Below are positions 6,687 through 13,759 of a stretch of 22,837 bases of DNA, piece by piece. The stretch is from Bacteroidota bacterium (GTDB lineage Bacteria; Bacteroidota; Bacteroidia; Chitinophagales; Chitinophagaceae). The translations under genes and the position numbers were made by a program. Under the pieces are notes generated by a model. It saw only the letters and a list, made by a program, of their open reading frames with translations, was not told where the DNA came from and searched no databases. Positions within the stretch are counted from its first letter, which is position 1. The number at the start of each line of letters is the position of its first letter. The stretch covers positions 1 to 22,837 of the forward strand of contig JAEZDC010000101.1 of NCBI GenBank assembly GCA_023429825.1, written 5' to 3'.

Positions 6687-9394
6687 GCTGTTTGTTCTAA
6701 TAAATCAAACAATGTTGGTATTGAGTTTTTATACTCGGTCTCACGCAGGTACCCGACGGCGCATTTTGCGTAGGTGTCGTTTAGCTCTGTGAGAAATGCT
6801 CTTCTCTTTTTTTTTAGGGCACGAACTCCTGTCGTACCTAATCCACCGAAAGGATCTGCTATCAAATCACCCGGATTGCTGTACAGTTCAATTAGTCTAT
6901 CGACCTGATCGAATGGCATCGGGCAAATGTGATTTTGTTGCTTACGCCGGCTTTGCTCCATGTTCAAACCGTGCATCCGGTTAACATCATTCCACACGTG
7001 TGGAGTATTTGATCGAAGTGGGAGTGTAGTAAATGACCGGGAAAGCTTGCTTTTCTTTCCCTCGGTTTTCTTATCCAACATTTCTAAAAACTCAACATGT
7101 TTGTCATAATCATATATTTCCTCTGAATTGAACTTCTTCCACCACGCCTGCAATCTGTCGATACCCCATGTTTTTATTTCATGCTCATGGAGATACCGAT
7201 TTCCGGATGATCTCCAGAATCCATCTGCATCCACCTGCCATCTGGCGAGTGAATACTCCTCTTCCGGTAGAAGTAATTCTCCATCATTTAGAAACTGCTT
7301 ACATGATGGACAGTTGGCAAGAAAACCTCCACTCTTTAAGAACTTCTTTTGTACATCTTCATGACCACAGAATGAGCAGCGGGCCATGTTATGAGTTACG
7401 GGTACATCAGCGTAAGCATTTGAATTCGACGTTGGAGCTTTACGATAAATCCAGATCTCTTCAGGTATACCTGCACCCATCTTCGTTGCATCCTTTTGCA
7501 TTTCACCGAACGTGAGACGGTAGGTTTGATTATTTTCTGCAACCACATCAGTTGGAACGAAGTGTGAACCCATGCAGTGAAAGCCATTGCGCTCGAAACA
7601 GTCGCAGGCCTTATGAGTGAACCTGTGAAGTATAGAGAATCCCAAACCTGTCACGGATCCGTAGTGAATTCTGTTCTTGGTATGGAAAGCTGCAATGCGG
7701 CCGGGCTTTAATACTCGCAATGCTTCTTTGAGCAAATAATCCATCTGCTTAAAGAATTCGTCATTCGTGGTGTTATGACCAAAGTCGTTGTACTTGTCGG
7801 TATACTCGTAGTGATTGCCGAAAGGAATAGATGTAAGGATCATATCAACACTATCAGCTTCCAACTCTCCAAACTCATGCACGCAATCATTATTCACCAA
7901 GGTCCAGTCCTTACCAGTTACTTCAACCCGATCTACTTTGAAGCTTCTCTTGCGATCCTCTAACGCATTCCCTTGGTTCAATCCATACTGCAGAACGATC
8001 TCACGCATCTTTGCACGTTGCTCGTCATGCATTCTCCATTTCTCCATTATGTTCTGTACTACGTTATACTCTTCAGGAACATAGATGAGGTGAATCTCAA
8101 CCGGCATCGTTTGACCGAACCGGTATATTCTTTTTAGCGCCTGGTAGAAGTCATCGAAAGAATGATTGATGCCCATGAACACAGCCTTGTGGCAATGTTT
8201 CTGGAAATTGCAACCCACACCGGATATCTCTGGTTTAGTTGCGAGTATTTGAAGCTGACCTTTACTGAAATCAACAATTCTTTGTTCACGAACCGGCCAG
8301 TTTTGTTTCCCGAAAAGATCACCGTAAGAAGGATGATTGTTAAAGGAGATATTGAGCAACTCTCTTTCCTTTTCCTGATGGTGCCATATTATCCAATGAT
8401 CTTCCGGATTAGAATCGTCACCACATACGAGGTCTAAAACCTTCTCCAAACGAACATCGATGCTTTCCCTTTTTATCTTAGCTGCATCCGGAAGCGAAGC
8501 AGCCGAATCAACAAACATTTCCTTTTGACCATCTCTATCGATCTTACCTTCCAGAGCTTTACCCAATTTCACTTCGTGCCAATACACCTGCAGTTCTGGA
8601 AGATCATAACCATGATCATCATAACCTAAGTCAGATGGCTTTGTAACAAACGTTGCCCAACTGTACACCCAAAACCAGAAGTTGTCCTTATGCTGATCTA
8701 GCATGATATACTCATCTTGCTTCAGTGTTAGTTCGCCGGCTTTAGTGCTGTTACGTTTGAAGAAAGCAGTGAGTATTTGACCGCGATCACATACACCAAG
8801 TACATGGGCATAGTTGATTAGCTCCAGCGTTTCGTTAGGGGATGGAGTAGCAGTGGCGATGAATTTCCACTTCACCTTAGCCAGTTGCTTTCCGAGTTGC
8901 TCGGTAGTTTCACTGGCCATGTTCTTTATGTAGTTACCCTCATCTAGCCATACACCTGTAAACTCTCCGAAATCAAACTCACCCATCCTAACTCTTTCAT
9001 AGTTCGTAACAACTATAAAGCAACCATCTGTTTCATACAGCGCCTGGTACTGATCAGTGACATATTCCAGATGAACACCAAGTCTTGCACCTTCACCAAC
9101 TTCAGGATCCGGATGAACGAAAGTCTCGGCAGCTCCTAGTTCGGTAACGATGAGGAACTTTCCTCCGAACCTGCTATGAAGAATGCGGAATGTTTCAATT
9201 GCCATGTGACTTTTACCTAATCCGGCATCAGCAGCCACAAGAGTCTGTCCCATATTTATACACCAACGAATTATATCACGCTGATGTGGCATAGTGGAAG
9301 GGTGGAGCATAGCCGCAAACTCATCCTCAATCATTTCGATGCCACCACGCTTCGCTACTTTTATTTTTGATTGCAATAACTGCTCGTAACTCAT
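6683..9394 (-). CDS. Fusion protein: SNF2-like helicase + zinc ribbon + N4/N6 amino-DNA methyltransferase
   Basis: A single 903-aa frame. Residues 35-470 are a superfamily 2 motor: Walker A AADAGLGKS (54-62), motif II as DEGN (151-154, rather than the usual DEAH), motif III TATPSPN (181-187) and motif VI QALKRIYRFGQT (418-429). Residues 490-885 are an amino-methyltransferase: catalytic motif IV as TSIPFG (521-526, against the consensus S/N/D-PP-Y/F), then a zinc ribbon with Cys673, 676, 695 and 698, and the SAM-binding motif DPFGGLGTTG at 847-856. Motif IV before motif I is the class beta order of N4-cytosine/N6-adenine enzymes. The expected activity is base-specific methylation linked to ATP-driven translocation. 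The C5-methyltransferase gene ends 5 bases upstream of its start. The two-domain call is firm; target base and purpose are unknown. Confidence 0.92.
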   Translation of the reverse strand: MSYEQLLQSKIKVAKRGGIEMIEDEFAAMLHPSTMPHQRDIIRWCINMGQTLVAADAGLGKSHMAIETFRILHSRFGGKFLIVTELGAAETFVHPDPEVGEGARLGVHLEYVTDQYQALYETDGCFIVVTNYERVRMGEFDFGEFTGVWLDEGNYIKNMASETTEQLGKQLAKVKWKFIATATPSPNETLELINYAHVLGVCDRGQILTAFFKRNSTKAGELTLKQDEYIMLDQHKDNFWFWVYSWATFVTKPSDLGYDDHGYDLPELQVYWHEVKLGKALEGKIDRDGQKEMFVDSAASLPDAAKIKRESIDVRLEKVLDLVCGDDSNPEDHWIIWHHQEKERELLNISFNNHPSYGDLFGKQNWPVREQRIVDFSKGQLQILATKPEISGVGCNFQKHCHKAVFMGINHSFDDFYQALKRIYRFGQTMPVEIHLIYVPEEYNVVQNIMEKWRMHDEQRAKMREIVLQYGLNQGNALEDRKRSFKVDRVEVTGKDWTLVNNDCVHEFGELEADSVDMILTSIPFGNHYEYTDKYNDFGHNTTNDEFFKQMDYLLKEALRVLKPGRIAAFHTKNRIHYGSVTGLGFSILHRFTHKACDCFERNGFHCMGSHFVPTDVVAENNQTYRLTFGEMQKDATKMGAGIPEEIWIYRKAPTSNSNAYADVPVTHNMARCSFCGHEDVQKKFLKSGGFLANCPSCKQFLNDGELLLPEEEYSLARWQVDADGFWRSSGNRYLHEHEIKTWGIDRLQAWWKKFNSEEIYDYDKHVEFLEMLDKKTEGKKSKLSRSFTTLPLRSNTPHVWNDVNRMHGLNMEQSRRKQQNHICPMPFDQVDRLIELYSNPGDLIADPFGGLGTTGVRALKKKRRAFLTELNDTYAKCAVGYLRETEYKNSIPTLFDLLEQTA

Positions 9395-9399
9395 TTGAA

Positions 9400-11052
9400 T
9401 TAGTTTAAACTTTCAATTACTTGTTGTACCAACCACTCCATTGCAGGAGGAGTAACCGCATTGCCTAACTGCCTTACCTTATCCTTTGCACTTCCCAATA
9501 CGATGTAATCCTGATCGAACGCCATCCCCAACTTGATCTCCTGCGGTTTCAGCATCCGGTAATAGCAGTCATTGATATTTGGTTGTTGATAGCTTACCAG
9601 AGAAAGCCTTTCACCGGTTGGTTGGGTAGGTAGTTCATTTGAAATATGCTTTGTTACATGGCTTCCATTATTGTATGCAGCAATGAAACTGTTCCATGCT
9701 TCATTAGTAACAAGGCCCTGATATTGCTTGGTAGTCTCTGTGCTTAACGCAGATGTTATACTGGGGGTAGTGCTAAATCCTTTTTGCTCTACTATAAATG
9801 GAGGAGCTACAAGTGCAGATGTCTGCCAGCACAATTGCGTTTGAAGTGTGTCTGTAATACTTCTGTTGTTATTTAAAACGCTTCCCTGCTCAGTTTTAAT
9901 TAAGAATGGGGGAGTTACTAACCTAAATCCATGTGCTGTAGGAATTGTAGGCAATGTTTCTCCTGAAGATTTAACCCGGAAATCGATACCGGTCTGATGC
10001 TGGTTGTTAACGATGAAAGGTGGATTGATTAATGCTTGGCTTTCCGATGTTGCCTGTGTAAAAAATGCTTCTGTTACCGACCTCCACACATTTCTTGCTT
10101 CCTTTCCATAAGCCCGATGAACAACTATTGGATTACCTCCATGCTTCTCTATACCATTATCAATCCTCGTAAGTGTATTAGGGGCCAATGGCAGCATGTG
10201 CTCACCCTTATACGCATCTTTATAATGTTTCAAAGGCTTGTCTCCGATGCGCTCACCGATATCACTCCAATCGATGCAGTTGAAAGAAGCGTAATAATAA
10301 GGATCAACGACAGTTGTACAACTACCACAACAATAAACGTATTGTTGCTTATACTTACCATACTGCTTGTCTGACCTCTTCCAAGTTTGAATTGCGTGAA
10401 CATCTCTGCTGCACTTAGGACAATAAGCAAGTGGCATATAATCCAACATAGGTGCTTTGTTACCTTTGCGCCAGAATACCACATACATCCGGTCCCTGCT
10501 CTGCGGAGTAGGATGAGCATGCATCGAATTCAGATAAACACATCTGTGATTGTACCCGAGTGTATGCATTGCCTGAAGCCATACATCAAATAGCGCCCAC
10601 CTGGTCTTAGCTTCAACAACATTCTCAACGATGATCGCATTGTACTTGTGATACTCCGCGAATCTGCAAACGTCCCACATTGTCGCACGACTTCTCTCTG
10701 TTGCAGGATCTATCGCTCCCGTTTCAAACAGGTCCATTTGCTTTTTCAATGCCTTGTGATTGTTGCCACCGGCCGGTGAGTGCGTAGTACATTCAGGAGA
10801 TGTGATCAATATATCCGTGGAAGGATATCTGCGAGGATCACATGCAGATACATCAGTGCAATCGTGTAGCGTTTCCGGGAAGTTAGTATTGTGAGTTTCA
10901 ATTGCCAGCTTCCAGTGATTGAGTGCAAGTTTAACCTGTACTCCACCGCCGTAGCGCTGAGACAACCGTCTCACTCCTTGAGAACTTCCGCCAGCTCCAC
11001 AGAACTGATCAGTAACTGTTATATGTGAATTTTTACGAGGCATGTTTTTCAA
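9400..11052 (-). CDS. C5-cytosine DNA methyltransferase (phage SPECT-type) with repeated target domain
   Basis: A 550-aa 5-methylcytosine transferase. Motif I is FCGAGGSSQG (17-26). The catalytic loop reads SPECTTHSPAGG (85-96) with nucleophile Cys88; the usual PPCQ has become SPECT, a variant I know from phage enzymes. ENV is at 143-145, QSRDRMYVV (motif VIII) at 184-192, and RQLGNAVTPP (motif X) at 527-536. A zinc-ribbon-like insert is visible (CPKC at 211-214, CCGSC at 241-245). Between about 310 and 490 the recognition region has about five degenerate 36-residue repeats, each with an SxT..L.T core and most ending in a LVTPPF-like turn. It probably methylates phage DNA to evade host restriction. 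The upstream GNAT-like gene overlaps its start by 20 bases. Confidence 0.93.
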   Translation of the reverse strand: MKNMPRKNSHITVTDQFCGAGGSSQGVRRLSQRYGGGVQVKLALNHWKLAIETHNTNFPETLHDCTDVSACDPRRYPSTDILITSPECTTHSPAGGNNHKALKKQMDLFETGAIDPATERSRATMWDVCRFAEYHKYNAIIVENVVEAKTRWALFDVWLQAMHTLGYNHRCVYLNSMHAHPTPQSRDRMYVVFWRKGNKAPMLDYMPLAYCPKCSRDVHAIQTWKRSDKQYGKYKQQYVYCCGSCTTVVDPYYYASFNCIDWSDIGERIGDKPLKHYKDAYKGEHMLPLAPNTLTRIDNGIEKHGGNPIVVHRAYGKEARNVWRSVTEAFFTQATSESQALINPPFIVNNQHQTGIDFRVKSSGETLPTIPTAHGFRLVTPPFLIKTEQGSVLNNNRSITDTLQTQLCWQTSALVAPPFIVEQKGFSTTPSITSALSTETTKQYQGLVTNEAWNSFIAAYNNGSHVTKHISNELPTQPTGERLSLVSYQQPNINDCYYRMLKPQEIKLGMAFDQDYIVLGSAKDKVRQLGNAVTPPAMEWLVQQVIESLN

Positions 11053-11482
11053 GTATTAATAACTTCCTTGCTTTTGTTATTCCTGCTACAGTCCATCCAT
11101 TTACCTTGAAACAATAGCCCGGATTTTTCGACTTTATCTTTTTGGGATTTACATAAGTGTAAAACCGATCATCCGGCCATTTATTCCGTGCAATTGATTC
11201 TGCCTGGTTGAGTAACATCGAAGACAGATGTGAGCTTTCGTTTCTAAAAATTGCACAGTTCACACCTTCTTGTCCGTCGCCTGATATAAACTTTCGCCAG
11301 ACGAATAATGCATCATTGTTTTTTCCTAAAAGAACTATCCTTTCACCAGGCCCTACAAACCGTTTTGGCTTGCGACCATCTTTGTAGTGATATTTGCTAT
11401 AATGCTTTTCGAAGAGTTTCAACCCTCTGATGTCACCATCCTTAATTTGAATCCAATAGCATTCATCCTCGAAAAGCCTCAT
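11033..11482 (-). CDS. Possible GNAT-fold / Mom-like protein
   Basis: A 149-aa protein. The middle (ALFVWRKFISGDGQEGVNC, then FRNESSHLSSMLLNQAE) and the end (TYVNPKKIKSKNPGYCF, GWTVAGITK) give the strand-helix-strand layout and the asparagine/NPGYCF C-terminal block that I associate with phage GNAT-like proteins grouped with Mu Mom. No clear acetyl-CoA loop (Q/R-x-x-G-x-G/A) is visible, so a classical acetyltransferase is less likely than a Mom-type or divergent member. It overlaps the C5-methyltransferase by 20 bases, which suggests joint function in DNA modification. Both the fold and the role are inferences that need a profile or structure search. Confidence 0.5.
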   Translation of the reverse strand: MRLFEDECYWIQIKDGDIRGLKLFEKHYSKYHYKDGRKPKRFVGPGERIVLLGKNNDALFVWRKFISGDGQEGVNCAIFRNESSHLSSMLLNQAESIARNKWPDDRFYTYVNPKKIKSKNPGYCFKVNGWTVAGITKARKLLILEKHAS

Positions 11483-11492
11483 GAGTTCATTC

Positions 11493-12170
11493 TTAGCGTT
11501 CTATCTCTGCGTAATTTTCTTCTCCTTCACCCATTGGTAGTTCACCTTGTACCATTTTAGGAGCAGCCTTTCCGTTCATATATTCCTCTACTTCATTAAG
11601 CAGATCATCTACGGCCACGCGTAACTCATCGACGAATTGATATCCGCCGGAAAACAAAGTCTTAGGCGATTTCAACTCCACATAATCCCCTGTACTAAGT
11701 CTTTTGCTTCCGATTATCCTAACACTCTCATTCTCTCCGGTACCATCAAGGATCACAGCTGAAACAGAAAAATGAGAGACTCTATGTTCAAGCGACCCCT
11801 CTTTATGCTTCTCATCGTCGAAGTCTTCGATATCTTCAATATCACTTATATCATCCTTGTCAATTTCTTCGCAGATCACCGCCAGGTGTGGATGGAATTT
11901 TTTGAACACTGCTTTCAGATCATCATGAATGATCGCTGCACCTTTGCGGTTAACGTTGTCCCCAGCGCCTATACCTTTGGTAAACTCATAGGTATAATTG
12001 CAGAACAAGTCTTTTAGCGAAGCAGAAGTGATGTTGATCGTTTTTTCTTGATCATCACTCTGTAGTCTTTCAGTAACTTTTTTCAAATGGTTGGTAATAT
12101 CTTCAGCAGTACCGCTGATTGTTGTCTTACCCCCTTCAGTTTCAACTTTGAGTTTTTTAGCTTTGGACAT
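11493..12170 (-). CDS. Hypothetical acidic phage protein, 225 aa
   Basis: The N-terminal 60 residues are charged and probably helical (AEDITNHLKKVTERLQ). A very acidic stretch (DKDDISDIEDIEDFDDE) lies at about 104-120. A beta-rich domain with RIIGSKRLSTGDYVELKSPK follows, then a helical tail. I do not recognise the family. It lies 26 bases after the cupin gene and 10 before the GNAT-like gene, inside the early operon. Confidence 0.6.
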   Translation of the reverse strand: MSKAKKLKVETEGGKTTISGTAEDITNHLKKVTERLQSDDQEKTINITSASLKDLFCNYTYEFTKGIGAGDNVNRKGAAIIHDDLKAVFKKFHPHLAVICEEIDKDDISDIEDIEDFDDEKHKEGSLEHRVSHFSVSAVILDGTGENESVRIIGSKRLSTGDYVELKSPKTLFSGGYQFVDELRVAVDDLLNEVEEYMNGKAAPKMVQGELPMGEGEENYAEIER

Positions 12171-12196
12171 TGTATATTATTTGATTTGATAAATGA

Positions 12197-12592
12197 TTAG
12201 TCACAGCGATCCGATGAATGTGCATATCTGCGCCATGGCACCCATCCCTTACGCGTAATGAAACCCCACTCTCTGACTTTCTTGAACGTGATCACGAACG
12301 TCCAACAAGGCTGATGTATCTCCAGCTTGTGAGAATATTCAGCTTTGCGATAAAGGATGCTACCGGGACCGTATAGCTTGCTTCCATTCTTATGTGATTC
12401 ACTATACTCCACATACCCTCCTTTTAATATGAAGGAGATGAAAGCCCACGGATGATCATGATGACAGTCATAATCACTGAGCATGATCTTGTGAATTTTG
12501 ATAGAAAAGAATCTGCAGGTAAACAGGGTGTACCTGAGCAAATAGGCTTTTGAATCTTCTCTGGTAATAAGTTTCTTTTTATAGAATTTCAT
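12197..12592 (-). CDS. Small cupin-fold protein
   Basis: A 131-aa single-domain protein. The first cupin motif can be read as HHDHPWAFISFILKGGYVEY (His44, His45, His47; residues 44-63), the second as GPGSILYRKAEYSHKLEI (His88), followed by CWTFVIT and a conserved-looking EWGFIT..GWVPWRRY tail. The histidines could bind one metal ion. Proteins of this length with the same tail are seen in phage genomes and are annotated only as cupins. The substrate is unknown. A link to base or sugar modification would fit the neighbourhood but is not shown by the sequence. Confidence 0.7.
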   Translation of the reverse strand: MKFYKKKLITREDSKAYLLRYTLFTCRFFSIKIHKIMLSDYDCHHDHPWAFISFILKGGYVEYSESHKNGSKLYGPGSILYRKAEYSHKLEIHQPCWTFVITFKKVREWGFITRKGWVPWRRYAHSSDRCD

Positions 12593-12609
12593 AAAAATGT
12601 ATAATTGAA

Positions 12610-13170
12610 TTAGTTTACCTGTACGATCTCGAAATCAGAAGTCTTGATGAAAACTTTCTTTTCCGTGAAATGCTTGATCATTGGACACACGCCGTCACCT
12701 AAGGAGTGTTCAAGTTTGGAAGAATGATACTGGCCGATATGAGCAGATGAACTGTCGCAAGTCTTCACCGTAGCAGATGAACTGCCCCAAGTCTCCACCG
12801 TAGCAGATGAACTGCCGCAAAGGAAAATTTGAACGTTCGCTTCGCTCACGTTGACCGAATGCTTACCTGACGTGTATATGTGATTCTTGAAAAGAAGGTC
12901 CGTGCCGAAAGTGTCTTCCAACCATTTGCCATCGATAGTTTTTGTATTGAATAACCAAGGTGCATGGCTTTTAATAACCAACAACAACCCTTCTAATGTT
13001 GTAGCATTCTTAGCCTGGCGTTTCCCTTCAGAACATGCATCATTTGCAGTAGCACGCTTAATTATATCCATCTTGATACTGTCTAAATAATTTTCACCTT
13101 CGGCAATCACAACCGATTGACCGTTGACTGTATCGCCTGTAACGATGACTGGTGTGTTATTTGTTTCCAT
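12610..13170 (-). CDS. Repeat-containing phage protein, 186 aa
   Basis: The N-terminal half is globular (KSHAPWLFNTKTIDGKW). Residues about 115-145 hold three short repeats built on SSSA[TH][VI] (GSSSATVETW, GSSSATVKTC, DSSSAHIGQY). Such serial short repeats usually make a beta-helix or beta-solenoid ladder. The repeat is also near-identical at the DNA level (12741-12820), so copy number could change easily. The start shares one base with the stop of the gene upstream (TAATG). Related Bacteroidota phage proteins of unknown role carry longer SSSV/A ladders; this resemblance is from memory. Confidence 0.65.
   Translation of the reverse strand: METNNTPVIVTGDTVNGQSVVIAEGENYLDSIKMDIIKRATANDACSEGKRQAKNATTLEGLLLVIKSHAPWLFNTKTIDGKWLEDTFGTDLLFKNHIYTSGKHSVNVSEANVQIFLCGSSSATVETWGSSSATVKTCDSSSAHIGQYHSSKLEHSLGDGVCPMIKHFTEKKVFIKTSDFEIVQVN
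12741..12820. repeat. 30-bp tandem repeat, about 2.7 copies
   Basis: The units starting at 12741, 12771 and 12801 share the 10-mer AGCAGATGAACTGYC (with small differences) followed by a CAAGTCT.CACCG segment. They are in frame within the 186-aa gene and encode the SSSA repeats. There are only a few mismatches between copies, so the expansion is recent or kept uniform. Confidence 0.85.
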
Positions 13171-13451
13171 TAGAAAAGTGTGTTTTGGGGTGGCTTTGCG
13201 ACTGATTTAATAGATCGCTTCGCCGGTTTAGAATTTTGTTTTGGTATCTCAACAGGATCCGTTGATTTTTTAACTTCAACCTCTCCTGTTGTCAGCTTTG
13301 ATTTATGTACAGGAAACCTCCAACCTGCTATTGTCTCAACTATCCACACATCTCCGAATTCGTTTACCTTATTGACCTCTTCACCTTGCTTACCGTACAC
13401 GGTTGAAGGATTAACCGTTCCTCTTATTTCTTCGGTTAGCTTGTACATCAT
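13170..13451 (-). CDS. Hypothetical protein, 93 aa, small beta-barrel-like domain
   Basis: Residues 1-55 (RGTVNPSTVYGKQGEEVNKV, then DVWIVETIAGWRFPVHKSKL) have the strand spacing of an SH3/KOW-like small barrel. The tail is Lys/Pro-rich and disordered (KPAKRSIKSVAKPPQNTLF). The QNTLF ending resembles a clamp-binding peptide only loosely. It overlaps the gene upstream by 4 bases (ATGA) and the gene downstream by 1. Function unknown. Confidence 0.6.
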   Translation of the reverse strand: MMYKLTEEIRGTVNPSTVYGKQGEEVNKVNEFGDVWIVETIAGWRFPVHKSKLTTGEVEVKKSTDPVEIPKQNSKPAKRSIKSVAKPPQNTLF

Positions 13452-13735
13452 GCAAATGATTTACGCATCTGCAGTGTCTTCAATCTTTGATATAGGCTTT
13501 GTAATACATACCCGGCATTTGCCTGAGCTGGCTGCACATCGTGCCACTCCATCGCAGGATCCATCAGCTTCAATTCACCTTTCGGTGTGACAACACAACC
13601 ATGGCAGCGAAATAGCTCAGTGTGTGGGGAAGTCTTAACGATTATTGGAGTATCGAACATGATCGCAGTGTCTACTGCTTCGATCAGTTCTTTACAATCG
13701 TCAATCAGTCTTTCATTTTTCTCTTGGGTATACAT
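13448..13735 (-). CDS. Hypothetical protein, 95 aa
   Basis: A helical start (NERLIDDCKELIEAVDTAI) is followed by a small strand-rich core with a CHGC pair (RCHGCVVTPKGEL). There is no recognised domain, and the CHGC pair alone is not enough to call a zinc site. Its last codons overlap the start of the 93-aa gene, and it begins 24 bases after the GHKL-like gene ends. Confidence 0.6.
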   Translation of the reverse strand: MYTQEKNERLIDDCKELIEAVDTAIMFDTPIIVKTSPHTELFRCHGCVVTPKGELKLMDPAMEWHDVQPAQANAGYVLQSLYQRLKTLQMRKSFA

Positions 13736-13759
13736 ATTACTTTTTCAAAAAGTGATTAA

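Noticed and set aside
7168..7515. Forward-strand gene of 115 codons
   Set aside because: It is antisense to the methyltransferase domain and zinc-ribbon coding region of the 903-aa gene, which has a full set of motifs.
4371..11482. Complete DISARM or BREX defence system
   Set aside because: Helicase and methyltransferase parts are present, but DrmA, DrmB, DrmC, PglZ and BrxC-like genes are not.
12741..12820. CRISPR-like array
   Set aside because: The 30-base units are directly adjacent with no unique spacers and are in frame within a gene.
13448..13735. Zinc-binding call for the CHGC pair
   Set aside because: There is only one cysteine pair and no second ligand pair in the protein.
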